DNA from: JBBRHQ01 sp963840235
Lineage (GTDB): Bacteria > Actinomycetota > Thermoleophilia > Solirubrobacterales > 70-9
NCBI GenBank assembly: GCA_963840235.1
Contig: CAWIYC010000007.1
Coordinates: forward strand, 14,620 to 78,619
Direction: 5' to 3'
Length of the DNA stretch: 64,000 nt
Below are positions 27,971-37,401 of this stretch, in pieces (positions within the stretch are counted from its first letter, which is position 1; every line of letters begins with the position of its first letter). The notes beneath the pieces are model-generated. The model was not told where the DNA came from, searched no databases, and saw only the letters and a list, made by a program, of their open reading frames with translations. A program made the translations under genes and the position numbers.

Positions 27971-28865
27971 GCTTCCCTCCCGCGGCCGCCAGTCGCTTCT
28001 CGAGCAGTTCGCCGTGGCCGGCGGCAACGGCCCGCGTCGCCCGGGCCTCGTCCAGCGGGTAGCCGCTGTCAGTGGCGAGGTCGAGCAGGCGCTGCTTCTC
28101 GGTTCCTTCGCGGGCGGATTCGAAGAAGGTCCAGGTGAGGACGCCAAGCAGGAGGAAGGTGCCCTCGACCATCATCACCACCCCCGCCGTGCTCTGGTCG
28201 GCGAGGGGCGAGATCCCCCAGTAGCGCTCCCCGGGCGCGTAGATCGGGTACAGCACCGTTCCCGACCACATCAGGATGTTGCCGAGGATGGCGCCGGTGA
28301 AGCGGACGGCGATCACGTAGCCGACCTTCCAGCCGGCGCCGAACCAGGCCGGCTTCGGCAGCGGCCCGAACACCGGCATCCACATCAGGCAGCCGAAGAA
28401 GAGGAATGAGCTGTGCTCGAGCGCGTGCACCGGGGCGGTCCCGTAGGCGTCCTGGTAGAGCGCCGGGATGTGCCAGGCAAAGAGGTTGAGCGCCCACAGC
28501 GGCAGCGCCACCGCCGGGTGGGCAAGCACCGTGAGCCGGTCGAAGAAGCGGATCGCCAGGACGGGCTGCAGCAGGGGCCCGGTGAGGCCGAGGACGAGCA
28601 GCAGGGTGGCGATGTCACCGATCATCAGGTGCTCGGACATGTGGGCGATCACAAGCTCGTCGGCGATGTGGCCGACCGGCGAGAACAGGGCCACGCCGAT
28701 CACCAGCAGCCCCGAGGCGAAGCAGGCCTGGCGCCAGACCGGTACCGGCCTGCCCCTCGCGGCCAGGGTCAGAGCCCGCCTGGCATAGAGCACGGCCGCG
28801 ACCGTGATCGGCACCAGCTCCAGTGGCGTGAAGGCCCCGCCGACGTGGGCGAGCGGAAGGGTCAC
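27951..28865 (-). CDS. CtaG-like cytochrome c oxidase assembly protein
   Basis: Polytopic membrane protein of 304 residues, matching the caa3-type CtaG family involved in copper delivery or assembly of heme-copper oxidases in Gram-positives. Histidine/methionine-containing membrane segments are visible: HIADELVIAHMSEHLMIGD, LNLFAWHIPALYQDAYG, HALEHSSFLFFGCLMWMPV. The C-terminus is a charged cytoplasmic helix with an arginine/glutamate-rich end. No cox genes are in the window. It precedes the spermidine-synthase-like gene, overlapping by 20 bases. Confidence 0.85.
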   Translation of the reverse strand: MTLPLAHVGGAFTPLELVPITVAAVLYARRALTLAARGRPVPVWRQACFASGLLVIGVALFSPVGHIADELVIAHMSEHLMIGDIATLLLVLGLTGPLLQPVLAIRFFDRLTVLAHPAVALPLWALNLFAWHIPALYQDAYGTAPVHALEHSSFLFFGCLMWMPVFGPLPKPAWFGAGWKVGYVIAVRFTGAILGNILMWSGTVLYPIYAPGERYWGISPLADQSTAGVVMMVEGTFLLLGVLTWTFFESAREGTEKQRLLDLATDSGYPLDEARATRAVAAGHGELLEKRLAAAGGKHEREGG

Positions 28866-28893
28866 GCTTTCAGCCTAGCGCCGGCCGCCGGGT

Positions 28894-29928
28894 TCAGAGC
28901 CAGCCGGCGCGCCTGAAGGAGCGGTACAGCAGCACCACGGACAGCGCCATTACCGCAAGCGCCAGCGGGTAGCCGGCGGGGGCCTTCAGCTCGGGCATGT
29001 GGGTGAAGTTCATCCCGTAGACGCTGGCGATGAACGTGGGTACGGCGATGATCGCCGCCCACCCCGAGATTCGTTTGACCACCTCGGCCTGGCCGACGCT
29101 GACCAGGGCCAGATTTGCCTCCAGTGCGCTGGTCAGCAGCTCGCGCTGGGAATTGACGATCTCGTCGATCCGCTGCGCGTGGTCGGCCACGTCGCGCAGG
29201 TAGCGGCGCAGGGCCTCGTCCACCCCCGGGATCACCCCGGCGACGATCGCTTCCATCGGTCCGAGCAGGGGCCAGACCGCCCTGTGGAACTCGATCACCT
29301 CTCGCTTCAGGAAGTAGATCCGCTCGGTCGGCTCGGAATCTGTATCGAAGACGGCTCTCTCGACCTCCTCGATGTCGTCGTCGATTCCCTCGGTGACGGG
29401 AAGGTAGTCGTCGACGACCTTGTCCAGGATCGCCCAGGCCACCGAGGCGGGCCCGAGCCGCAGTAGCTCTGGCCGCTCCTCGAGCCGGCGCCTGGCGCCG
29501 GTCAGCACGCTGGCCTCGCCGTGGCGAACATGGATCACATATGTCTGGCCGACGAAAACGTGGATCTCACCGAACTCGACGGTCTCGGTCTCGTCGTGGT
29601 AGACCGCCGTCCGCAGGACGATGAAGAAGGAGCCCTCGTAGTCCTCGATCTTGGGCCGCTGATGCGCGCGATGGGCGTCCTCGACGGCCAGCTCAGGGAG
29701 GCCGAACATCTCGGCCACCCGCTCCACCTCCTCCTTTGCCGGCTCGTGAAGTCCCAGCCAGACGAACTCCCCGGGGCCGCCGCGGACGCAGGTGGCGGCC
29801 TGCTCCAGGTCCATCTTCCCCTCGTGCTGGCGCCGGCCGTCGCGGTAGTGCGCGCAGTCGATGATCATCCGGTGTTCGGTTCCAGGCGTCGCCTTCGCGT
29901 CCTGCCGGCGCAACTCGACGCCCGTCAC
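28894..29928 (-). CDS. corA: CorA-family magnesium/cobalt transporter
   Basis: Pentameric divalent-cation channel. The 344 residues have a long cytoplasmic N-terminal funnel (VEDAHRAHQRPKIEDYEGSF), a stalk helix, and two C-terminal membrane helices with the selectivity motif YGMNF at the loop (near residue 310). GTG 29928 is preferred because GGAGG lies six bases upstream; ATG 29868 would give a shorter protein with a family-like MIIDCAHYRDGRR start but no clear ribosome site. It is divergent from the ferritin-like gene. Confidence 0.93.
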   Translation of the reverse strand: MTGVELRRQDAKATPGTEHRMIIDCAHYRDGRRQHEGKMDLEQAATCVRGGPGEFVWLGLHEPAKEEVERVAEMFGLPELAVEDAHRAHQRPKIEDYEGSFFIVLRTAVYHDETETVEFGEIHVFVGQTYVIHVRHGEASVLTGARRRLEERPELLRLGPASVAWAILDKVVDDYLPVTEGIDDDIEEVERAVFDTDSEPTERIYFLKREVIEFHRAVWPLLGPMEAIVAGVIPGVDEALRRYLRDVADHAQRIDEIVNSQRELLTSALEANLALVSVGQAEVVKRISGWAAIIAVPTFIASVYGMNFTHMPELKAPAGYPLALAVMALSVVLLYRSFRRAGWL

Positions 29929-29992
29929 CCCCAGCCTCCGGCAGGGCCGATGCTAGGTTGACCCATGGCCGACCCGAGGAGGAAATAGAGAG

Positions 29993-30508
29993 ATGAGCGA
30001 CAGCATTCGCATAACCGGCGCGGGGATCCTCACCGACGAGAACCGTGACAAGCGGGAGCAGATCGTCGAGATGCTCTCCAAGGCCTACTGGATGGAGATC
30101 GAGACGGTGATGAGCTACATCGCCAACTCGGTCAATCCCGACGGGGTCCGAGCCCAGGAGATCATCGAGTCGCTGAAGGCCGACATCACCGAGGAGCTTG
30201 GCCACGCTCAGCAGTTCGCCGACCGGATCAAGGAGCTCTACGGCGTCGTTCCCGGATCGAAGCAGTTCAGCGCCGAGCAGGACTTCCTGCAGCCCCCCGA
30301 GCACCAGACCGACATCGTCCACGTGATCAAGGGCGTAATCGCCGCCGAGTCCGGTGCGATCGAGTTCTACACCCGGGTCATCGAGGAAACCGACCAGGTC
30401 GATCCGGTCACCCAGGACATGGTGATCGCGATCCTCCGCGACGAGCAGGGCCACAAGCGTCTGTTCGAGGGTTTCCTGCGCGAGTACGAGGCCGAGGGAC
30501 TGGCCTAG
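29993..30508 (+). CDS. Ferritin-like protein
   Basis: A 171-residue four-helix-bundle protein. Glutamate/histidine positions fit a ferritin-like di-iron site: METVMSY-type helix (KAYWMEIETVMSYIANS), EELGHAQQFADRI, AAESGAIEFYTRVIEE and DEQGHKRLFEGFL, i.e. E-x2-H pairs in helices 2 and 4. It resembles bacterioferritin/Dps-like proteins but lacks an obvious heme methionine. Iron storage or oxidative protection is likely. AGGAGG lies nine bases before ATG 29993. The GH15 gene follows 21 bases later and is probably co-transcribed. Confidence 0.85.
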   Translation: MSDSIRITGAGILTDENRDKREQIVEMLSKAYWMEIETVMSYIANSVNPDGVRAQEIIESLKADITEELGHAQQFADRIKELYGVVPGSKQFSAEQDFLQPPEHQTDIVHVIKGVIAAESGAIEFYTRVIEETDQVDPVTQDMVIAILRDEQGHKRLFEGFLREYEAEGLA

Positions 30509-30529
30509 GCGCAGTCGCGCGCCGACGCG

Positions 30530-32425
30530 ATGGAGGGCGAGGACAGACGCGGTTTTCCGCGCATCGGCAGCTACGGCTTTCTTTCCGATTGCCACACCAG
30601 CGCCCTGGTCTCCTACGACGGCTCGGTCGAGTGGCTGTGCCTGCCCCGCTTCGACTCGCCGAGCGCCTTCGCGGCCCTGCTCGACCGCGACGGGGGCCAC
30701 TTCAGGATGTGGCCGGAGGGGGTGGTGGTCCCGATCAGCCGCCGCTACGAGCCGGGGACGCTGATCATCGAGACGACCTGGGTGACCGAGACCGGATGGG
30801 TGGTGGTGATCGACTCGCTCTCGATCGGCGAGTGGGCTCCCGAGGGTGGCGACAGCGGGCGCCCGCAGACCGGCCACGAGTCGGACAGCTCGCTGCTGCG
30901 CATCGCGCACTGCATCGACGGCGAGGTCGAGATGCGGCTCGAGTGCCTGCCGCGCTTCAACTACGGCGCCGTGGCGCCGACCTGGAGCGGCGGCGAGCTG
31001 GGAATTGCCGCGGCCGACGGCGACGGCGTGCGGCTCACCGTCAATACCGATTTCGACCTCAGCGTCTCAGCGGACGCCGCCCACGGCAATATTCATCTGC
31101 GCGAGGACGAGACGGCGTTCTGCGCGATCGACTGGGATCCCGAGCTCGGCGGGCCGCGCAGCGCCCCAGAGGCGCTGGAGCGGCTCGAATCCACGCGCGA
31201 GTTCTGGCGCAAGTGGCTGCGCCACGGCGACTTCCCCGACCACCCCTGGCGGATCCACCTTCAGCGCTCGGCCCTGGTGCTGAAGGGCCTCACCTATGCC
31301 CCCACCGGGGCGATCGTCGCCGCCCCGACCACCTCGCTGCCGGAGACGCCCGGCGGCGAGCGCAACTGGGACTACCGCTATACCTGGATCCGCGACTCGA
31401 CCTTCACGCTCTGGGCCCTGCACACGCTCGGGTTCGACGAGGAGGCCCGCGAGTTCATGGAATTCATGGCGGGCCTGGTCCTCAAGGACCCCAAACTCCA
31501 GATCATGTATGGGATCGACGGACGCAAGGATCTGACCGAGAGCACCCTCGAGCACCTCTCCGGCTACGCCGATTCGCGGCCGGTCCGGATCGGCAACGGC
31601 GCCTTCGACCAACGCCAGAACGACGTCTGGGGCGCGATCATGGACTCCGTATACCTGCACGCAAAGGCGATCCAGACGCTCCCGGACCGCGTCTGGGAGT
31701 TCCTGGAGCAGACCGTCGAGGCAGCGATCACGGCCTGGCCGCACCCCGACCAGGGGATCTGGGAGGCCCGCGGGGAGCCCAAGCACTACGTCTCATCGAA
31801 GCTGATGATCTGGGTCGCCGTGGACCGCGGCAGACGGCTCGCGAGCGACCGCGGCGAGCCCGCGCTGGTGGAGCGCTGGGCGGGTATCGCCGACGAGATC
31901 CAGGCCGAGATCCTCGAGCGCGGCGTCCGCAACGGCGTCTTCCGCCAGCACTACGAGACGGATGCCCTCGATGCCTCGACCCTGCTGATCCCCCTGCTCC
32001 GCTTCCTCCCGCCCGACGACCAGCGGATCCGGGCGACGGTGCTGGCAATCGAGCGCGACCTGACCTCGCACGGCCTCGTCCTTCGCTACATCACCGACGA
32101 GACCGACGACGGTCTCCGCGGCGAGGAGGGGACCTTCCTGATCTGCTCCTTCTGGCTCGTCTCGGCCCTCTCGGAGATCGGCGAGGGCGCCCGGGCGCGA
32201 GCGCTGTGCGAGCGCCTGCTCGAGGCGGCGGGCTGGCTCGACCTCTACGCCGAGGAGCTCGACCCTGGCTCGGGACGCCACCTCGGCAACTTCCCGCAGG
32301 CCTTCACCCACCTGGCTCTGATCAACGCCGTCTCGCACGTGATCGCCGATGAGAGGCGCGACGGCGGCCCGGGCGGGATGACCGCGGTCTTCAGCGAGAT
32401 GGGCGGCATCCACGAGGACGCCTGA
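30530..32425 (+). CDS. Glycoside hydrolase family 15 protein (trehalase/glucoamylase-like)
   Basis: The 631 residues have the two-part GH15 layout. An N-terminal beta-sandwich starts RIGSYGFLSDCHTSALVS and DGSVEWLCLPRFDSPSAF. An (alpha/alpha)6 barrel follows with RNWDYRYTWIRDSTFTLWAL, HLSGYADSRPVRIGNGAFDQ and the late GEEGTFLICSFWLVSAL segment that carries the catalytic base. The stretch usually reading DVYGE is DVWGA here, worth comparing with characterised enzymes. Actinobacterial members hydrolyse trehalose or glucans; there is no signal peptide, so it is cytoplasmic. It follows the ferritin-like gene. Confidence 0.88.
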   Translation: MEGEDRRGFPRIGSYGFLSDCHTSALVSYDGSVEWLCLPRFDSPSAFAALLDRDGGHFRMWPEGVVVPISRRYEPGTLIIETTWVTETGWVVVIDSLSIGEWAPEGGDSGRPQTGHESDSSLLRIAHCIDGEVEMRLECLPRFNYGAVAPTWSGGELGIAAADGDGVRLTVNTDFDLSVSADAAHGNIHLREDETAFCAIDWDPELGGPRSAPEALERLESTREFWRKWLRHGDFPDHPWRIHLQRSALVLKGLTYAPTGAIVAAPTTSLPETPGGERNWDYRYTWIRDSTFTLWALHTLGFDEEAREFMEFMAGLVLKDPKLQIMYGIDGRKDLTESTLEHLSGYADSRPVRIGNGAFDQRQNDVWGAIMDSVYLHAKAIQTLPDRVWEFLEQTVEAAITAWPHPDQGIWEARGEPKHYVSSKLMIWVAVDRGRRLASDRGEPALVERWAGIADEIQAEILERGVRNGVFRQHYETDALDASTLLIPLLRFLPPDDQRIRATVLAIERDLTSHGLVLRYITDETDDGLRGEEGTFLICSFWLVSALSEIGEGARARALCERLLEAAGWLDLYAEELDPGSGRHLGNFPQAFTHLALINAVSHVIADERRDGGPGGMTAVFSEMGGIHEDA

Positions 32426-32434
32426 GCCCGCCCC

Positions 32435-32806
32435 TCAACCCGGCTGGTAGGTGCCGAAGCTCCAGAGGTTGCCCTCGGGATCGCGGACGGAGAAGTCGCG
32501 CGAGCCGTAGTCCTGATCCTCGAGGCCACACACGACCTCAGCGCCGGCGGCGGTAGCGCGATCGAACAGGGAGTCGGGATCCTCGGTGACCAGGTAGAGC
32601 CACTCCTGGCCCTCGTGGTCGCCGAAGCCGTCGTCCTGGACCGAGCCCAGCATCACCAGGTTGCCCCGGTAGGAGAGCTGCGCGTGGGCAATCAGGTCAC
32701 CGTCGGCGTGGACCTCGTGCTGCTCGAAACCGAACGCCCTCCCGAGCCACTCGATCGCAGCTCTGGCGTCCCGGTATCGCAACGACGGGAAGATCGTCTG
32801 GGTCAT
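32435..32806 (-). CDS. VOC-superfamily (glyoxalase/bleomycin-resistance-like) protein
   Basis: A 123-residue protein with the paired beta-alpha-beta-beta-beta layout: FPSLRYRDARAAIEWLGRAFGF at the start and NLWSFGTY near the end, joined by EWLYLVTEDPDSLFDRATAAGAE. Candidate metal ligands are H38 region (AHAQLSYRGN) and E in PEGNLWSFG. This subgroup (PhnB/YcgE-like) has no single assigned reaction. It is convergent with GH15, ending ten bases from its stop. Confidence 0.85.
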   Translation of the reverse strand: MTQTIFPSLRYRDARAAIEWLGRAFGFEQHEVHADGDLIAHAQLSYRGNLVMLGSVQDDGFGDHEGQEWLYLVTEDPDSLFDRATAAGAEVVCGLEDQDYGSRDFSVRDPEGNLWSFGTYQPG

Positions 32807-32844
32807 CCGTCCTCCTCCACTCGGTTCACTGGTTCAATCACCCG

Positions 32845-33867
32845 ATGCGAAAGCACGCAATCCGGGCCAGCCTAGCCGCCGCTGCGGTGGCGCTCGCCGC
32901 CACGCTCTCGGCGGCAGCCGTCGCCGGCGAGGGGACTGCCGGCGTCAGCGCCCTCGGGCCATACCCCGGCCTCAACGGCTGCCCGGTCTTCCCCTCCCCG
33001 CCCGCCTCGCTGCGGCCGCGTGCCCCCTCCCTGCCCAATCAGGCTGCCTGGAACCAGGACATCTCGAAGGCGCCGGTCGCCCGCCGCTCGGACGCGATCA
33101 TCGCCTACATCAACGCCCACGGCGGCAACCGCCTCCACCCGGACTTCGGCTCCCCCCGCTCCTACGGCTTTCCCTACGCGGTCGTCGGCCGCCACCAGCC
33201 CAGGCTCCCGATCCACTACACGGCCTGGGCCAGTGAGAGCGACCGCGGCCCGTTCCCGGTTCCGAAGCTGGCACCTGTCGAGGGCGGGCGGCGCAGCGAC
33301 GGCGACCGCCACGTGCTCGTCGTGGACCGATCCCGCTGTCGCCTCTACGAGCTCTACCGCTCGTTCTTCAAACGCCACGGCCGCGACCACTGGAACGCCG
33401 ACTCCGGGGTCGAGTGGAACCTGCGCTCGAAGGATCTTCGCCGCGACGGCGACACCTCCGCCGACGCCGCCGGGCTGCCGATCTTCCCCGGCCTCGTCCG
33501 CTACGACGAGGCCCGCCGCGGCCGCATCGACCACGCGATCCGGATCACCTTCGACGTCACCCGCAACGCCTGGATCCACCCGGCGTCGCACTGCGCCGGC
33601 GACACCGCCAGCCGAAACGCCCCACCGATGGGAATGCGCCTGCGCCTGCGCCGGAACTACGGCCTCGGCCGCCTCAGCGGCCCGGCGAAGGTGATCGCGA
33701 GGGCCCTGAAACGCTACGGGGTGATCACCGCCGACAACGGCTCCAACTGGTTCTTCGGCGGCACCAGCGATCGGCGCTGGAACGACAGCAACCTCAATCA
33801 GCTGAAGCGGATCCCCGGCCGGGCCTTCGAGGTCGTCCGCAGCGCCTCCCCGACGCACGCCTGCTGA
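32845..33867 (+). CDS. Secreted protein of an uncharacterised conserved family
   Basis: A 340-residue protein with signal peptide (residues 1-28, ending SAAAVAGEG). The body has distinctive segments: PIHYTAWASESDRGPFPVP, GDRHVLVVDRSRCRLYELYR, WNADSGVEWNLRSKDLRRDG, SADAAGLPIFPGLVRYDE, HAIRITFDVTRNAWIHPASH, PPMGMRLRLRRNYG and ITADNGSNWFFGGTSDRRWND. I recall similar proteins in other actinobacteria but no function. The clustering of histidines and aspartates suggests an enzyme (inference). It is followed by a strong terminator-like hairpin. Confidence 0.75.
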   Translation: MRKHAIRASLAAAAVALAATLSAAAVAGEGTAGVSALGPYPGLNGCPVFPSPPASLRPRAPSLPNQAAWNQDISKAPVARRSDAIIAYINAHGGNRLHPDFGSPRSYGFPYAVVGRHQPRLPIHYTAWASESDRGPFPVPKLAPVEGGRRSDGDRHVLVVDRSRCRLYELYRSFFKRHGRDHWNADSGVEWNLRSKDLRRDGDTSADAAGLPIFPGLVRYDEARRGRIDHAIRITFDVTRNAWIHPASHCAGDTASRNAPPMGMRLRLRRNYGLGRLSGPAKVIARALKRYGVITADNGSNWFFGGTSDRRWNDSNLNQLKRIPGRAFEVVRSASPTHAC

Positions 33868-33937
33868 GTGGGTCCCCGCACCTGGGCGATGCCCTGCACG
33901 CCGGAGCCACCCGTCGGCGGCAACGGTGCTGGTCGAA

Positions 33938-33975
33938 TGAAGGATTTCAGCACCTACAGGTGGTGAAATCCTTCA
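33938..33975. terminator. Strong hairpin after the secreted-protein gene
   Basis: Arms of 17 bases (TGAAGGATTTCAGCACC / GGTGGTGAAATCCTTCA) pair at 16 of 17 positions around a four-base loop TACA. It lies 71 bases after the secreted-protein stop and 104 before the next gene. There is no T-run after it, so it may be an intrinsic terminator lacking a U-tract or a dispersed palindrome. Confidence 0.6.
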
Positions 33976-34078
33976 GCGAACCGCGGGCCCCCGGGTTCCG
34001 GGACGCCAGGGTCGACCTGCCGGGGTCCAACCTGGCGGGCGCGACCGCAGCGCGCGGCGATAGGCTCGACCCGCAACC

Positions 34079-34891
34079 ATGGGGAGCGTCGAGCTGCGAA
34101 CCGGACCGGGGCTCGCCTATCGCGAGGCCCTCGCCGATGACTCCGCTTCAGGGGATCCGGTCGTCCTCCTCCATGGCTTCCCCGAGAGCTCGCGGATGTG
34201 GGCGCCGCTGATGGCCGCGCTGGCGGAGGTGGGGCGAAGCAGCGTCGCTCCCGACCTCTATGGGCTCGGCGACTCCATCGCAGAGGTGCCGGTCACGTTC
34301 GAGAGCACCCTGGAGTCCTTCACCGCGTTCATGGACCAGCGCAATACCGGCCAGGTGGCGGTGGTCGTTCACGACTGGGGCGGCTTCATCGGTCTTGCCT
34401 GGGCCTGCGATAACCCCGATCGCGTTTCATCGCTGGTGATCAGCAACGCCGGCTTCTTCAGCGATGGGAGATGGCACGGCCCGGCAGAGGCGATCAGGGG
34501 CGAGCACGGCGAGGCGATCGTCGCTGCGATCGAGCGGGAGGGGTTTGCCGGGGCGTTGAACGCGGCCGGCAACGCCTTCGACGAGGAGGACATCTCGGCC
34601 TACTGGAGGCCCTTCGAAGAGGGCCGCGGCCGGCCCGCCACCCTTGGTTTCTACCGTTCGATGGACTTCGAGAAGCTCGCGCCCTGGCAGGGGAGGCTCG
34701 GCGAGCTCGGGGTGCCGACATTGCTGCTGTGGGGCGCTGACGATGAATTCGCCCCGATCTCCGGCGCCTACCGCTTCCAGCGCGAGATCCCGGGGTGCCG
34801 GCTGGTCGCCCTCGAGGGCATCGGGCACTTCGCCTTCGACCAGGCTCCGGAACGCTCGATCGCCGAGGTCCTGGCCTTCCTCGACACCTGA
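34079..34891 (+). CDS. Alpha/beta hydrolase, epoxide hydrolase / haloalkane dehalogenase type
   Basis: The 270 residues show HGFPESSRMW (oxyanion region, near residue 26), nucleophile elbow VVHDWGGFIG with an aspartate nucleophile (near 100), LLWGADDEFAPI with the acid, and IGHFAFDQAPE with the histidine. Aspartate rather than serine at the elbow places it with epoxide hydrolases, haloalkane dehalogenases and fluoroacetate dehalogenases. The cap region (EDISAYWRPFEEG) does not resolve which. ATG 34079 has no strong ribosome site. The Lon-like gene follows after 39 bases on the same strand. Confidence 0.85.
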   Translation: MGSVELRTGPGLAYREALADDSASGDPVVLLHGFPESSRMWAPLMAALAEVGRSSVAPDLYGLGDSIAEVPVTFESTLESFTAFMDQRNTGQVAVVVHDWGGFIGLAWACDNPDRVSSLVISNAGFFSDGRWHGPAEAIRGEHGEAIVAAIEREGFAGALNAAGNAFDEEDISAYWRPFEEGRGRPATLGFYRSMDFEKLAPWQGRLGELGVPTLLLWGADDEFAPISGAYRFQREIPGCRLVALEGIGHFAFDQAPERSIAEVLAFLDT

Positions 34892-34930
34892 TCTCGCTCG
34901 CCCGGTGGCGGGCCGGGACCGGGACGATCT

Positions 34931-37393
34931 ATGGTGCCCAGCGTGCCCCCCTCGCCACTCGAAGCAGACCGACTGCGCCGGCGTTGCGATCCCGCCGGCC
35001 TCGGTTTCGAGACCACCGCGGAGGTCGAGCCGCTCGAGGGGACGGTCGGTCAGAAACGGGCGCTCGATGCCGTCGGCTTCGGCCTCGAGATCGAGACGAA
35101 GGGCTACAACATCTTCGCCACCGGCCCGATCGGGACCGGCAAGCGGACGACGCTCGAGGCCCACCTGCGAGCTCACGCCGCCGGCCGGCCGGCCGGGGAG
35201 GACTGGCTCTACCTGTTCGACTTCGGCGACGAGGGGCGCCCGATGAGTTTGACGATGCCTGCCGGCGCCGGACGCGAGTTCGCCGGGCAGATGCGCCGGT
35301 TCGTGGCCGAGGTGCAGCAGCGGATACCCGACGCATTCGAGAGCGAGAGCTACCAGGACCGCCGCCACGACCTGATCGAGCAGGTGGAACGGCAACGCGA
35401 GGAGGCGCTGAGCGAGACGCGGGCCTTCGCCGCAGAGCGCGACCTCGCGATAGAGCTGACGCCGGCCGGTCTGGTGACGATCCCGGTTGTCGAGGGCAAG
35501 CCGATCCCGCCCGCCGAATTCGGCCGCCTCCCGCAACCGTCGAGGGAGCGCTTCCAGAAGGGAATGGAGGAGGTCCAGGACCGCCTGCCGGCGGCGCTGA
35601 CACGCATGCGCCAGATCGAGCGCGAGGGCGGCGAGCGGATTCGCGAGCTCGATCGCGAGGTCGCCCAGTTCGCAATCGGGCACCTGGTGGACGAGATCAA
35701 GGAGCGCTTCGAGAGGACCGAGAAGCTAAGCGACTGGCTCGAGCGCGTCCGCGAGGACATCATCGGACACCTCGGGCACTTCCAGGGCCAGGGCACCGAG
35801 GAGGAGGGCGCCCCGGAGCCGATCGCCAGCGGGATGCGCCAGGCGCGCCAGGCCTTCTTCGCTCGCTACGAGCCCAACGTCCTGGTCAGCCAGGAGAAGG
35901 ACGGCGCCCCGGTGGTGTTCGAGACCAATCCCACCTACTACAACCTCTTCGGGCGGATCGAGTACGAGGCGACCTTCGGCGCTCTCTCCACGGACCACCG
36001 TCACATCAAGGCCGGGGCGCTGCACCGCGCCAACGGCGGCTACCTGATGCTCGATGCGCTCGGCGTCCTTTCCCAGCCGTTCGTTTGGGCGAAGCTGAAG
36101 GAGACGCTGCGCTCGGGGCGGGTCGAGATCGAGACGATCGGCTCCCAGCTGACGCTGTTCCCAACCGCGACCCTCGAACCGGAGCCGATCGACCTCGAGG
36201 CGAAGGTGATCCTGATCGCTCCCCCCCAGCTCTACGCGCTGCTCTACGCCTACGACGAGGACGTCCGCAAGCTGTTCCGGGTCAAGGCCGATTTCGACAT
36301 CGACATGGCCTGGGAGGAGGACCAGGCAGGCGAGTACGCAGCCTTCATCGCCCGCCAGGTCTCCGCCGACGGACTGCTGCACTTCGACCGCGGCGCTGTG
36401 GCCCGGGTCATCGAGCAGGGGGCGCGGATGGCCGAGCACCAGGGCAAGCTCTCGACCCGCTTCGCCGGCGTCGCCGACCTGGTTTCCGAAGCCAGCCACT
36501 GGGCGCGGCACGAGGGCGAGGAGCTGGTCGGGCGCGAGCAGGTCGAGAAGGCGATCGGGGAGAAGGAGCGCCGCTCGAACCTGATCGAGGACCGGATGCG
36601 CGAGCTGGTGGCGGAGGGGACGCTCGAGATCGACGTCTCCGGCGAGCGCCTCGGGCAGGCCAACGGACTCTCGGTCGCGGTGGTGGGCGACTACGCGTTC
36701 GGGCGCCCGGTAAGGATCACGGCCAGCACCGCTCTGGGCGGGGGTGACGTGATCAACATCGACCGCGAGACCGAGCTCAGTGGCCCCCTCCACGACAAGG
36801 GCTTCCTCATCCTCGCCGGGTTCCTGCAGGAGCGCTACGGCGCCGAGCGACCGCTGGCGCTGAGGGCGAGCCTCGTCTTCGAACAGAGTTATGAGGAGAT
36901 CGAGGGGGACTCGGCATCCGGGGCCGAGCTCTGCGCCCTCCTCTCAAGCCTCTCCGGCGTGCCGATCCGCCAGGGCGTTGCGATCACCGGCTCGATCAAC
37001 CAGCACGGCCGGGTGCAGGCGATCGGGGGGGTCAACGAGAAGATCGAGGGTTTCTTCGACACCTGCTCGCAGGCCGGTCTGGACGACGGGCAGGGTGTCG
37101 TCATCCCGGCCACCAACGCCAGGCACCTGATGCTGCGCGACGATGTGGTCGCGGCCGTGGAGGAGGGACGGTTCAAGGTCTGGGCCGTGGAGACGGTGGA
37201 CGAGGCGATCAGCGTCCTCACCGGCGAGGCCGCCGGCGAGCGTGGAGACGACGGCGTCTACCCGGAGGGAACGATCCACCGCCGGATCGAGGACCGCCTC
37301 GACCACCTCGCCGAGCTCGGCCGCCGCTTCACGGGCCCCGGCGCCGCCGCAGCAGCAGCGGACAGCGGCTCAAGCGCCCCGAAGTCCCCGTGA
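34931..37393 (+). CDS. Lon-like ATP-dependent protease (LonB/YcbZ type)
   Basis: An 820-residue AAA+ protease that lacks the Lon N-domain. Walker A IFATGPIGTGKRTT is near residue 60; a long helical insertion spans about 110-290; then HRANGGYLMLDALGVLSQPF. The C-terminal Lon protease domain has the serine in EGDSASGAELCALLSSLSGV (near 660) and the lysine in GGVNEKIEGFFD (near 700), so the Ser-Lys dyad is intact. This is the family of E. coli YcbZ and archaeal-like LonB, distinct from the LonA at 57.9 kb. Role: degradation of misfolded or regulated proteins. Confidence 0.9.
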   Translation: MVPSVPPSPLEADRLRRRCDPAGLGFETTAEVEPLEGTVGQKRALDAVGFGLEIETKGYNIFATGPIGTGKRTTLEAHLRAHAAGRPAGEDWLYLFDFGDEGRPMSLTMPAGAGREFAGQMRRFVAEVQQRIPDAFESESYQDRRHDLIEQVERQREEALSETRAFAAERDLAIELTPAGLVTIPVVEGKPIPPAEFGRLPQPSRERFQKGMEEVQDRLPAALTRMRQIEREGGERIRELDREVAQFAIGHLVDEIKERFERTEKLSDWLERVREDIIGHLGHFQGQGTEEEGAPEPIASGMRQARQAFFARYEPNVLVSQEKDGAPVVFETNPTYYNLFGRIEYEATFGALSTDHRHIKAGALHRANGGYLMLDALGVLSQPFVWAKLKETLRSGRVEIETIGSQLTLFPTATLEPEPIDLEAKVILIAPPQLYALLYAYDEDVRKLFRVKADFDIDMAWEEDQAGEYAAFIARQVSADGLLHFDRGAVARVIEQGARMAEHQGKLSTRFAGVADLVSEASHWARHEGEELVGREQVEKAIGEKERRSNLIEDRMRELVAEGTLEIDVSGERLGQANGLSVAVVGDYAFGRPVRITASTALGGGDVINIDRETELSGPLHDKGFLILAGFLQERYGAERPLALRASLVFEQSYEEIEGDSASGAELCALLSSLSGVPIRQGVAITGSINQHGRVQAIGGVNEKIEGFFDTCSQAGLDDGQGVVIPATNARHLMLRDDVVAAVEEGRFKVWAVETVDEAISVLTGEAAGERGDDGVYPEGTIHRRIEDRLDHLAELGRRFTGPGAAAAAADSGSSAPKSP

Positions 37394-37401
37394 TACGGGC
37401 C

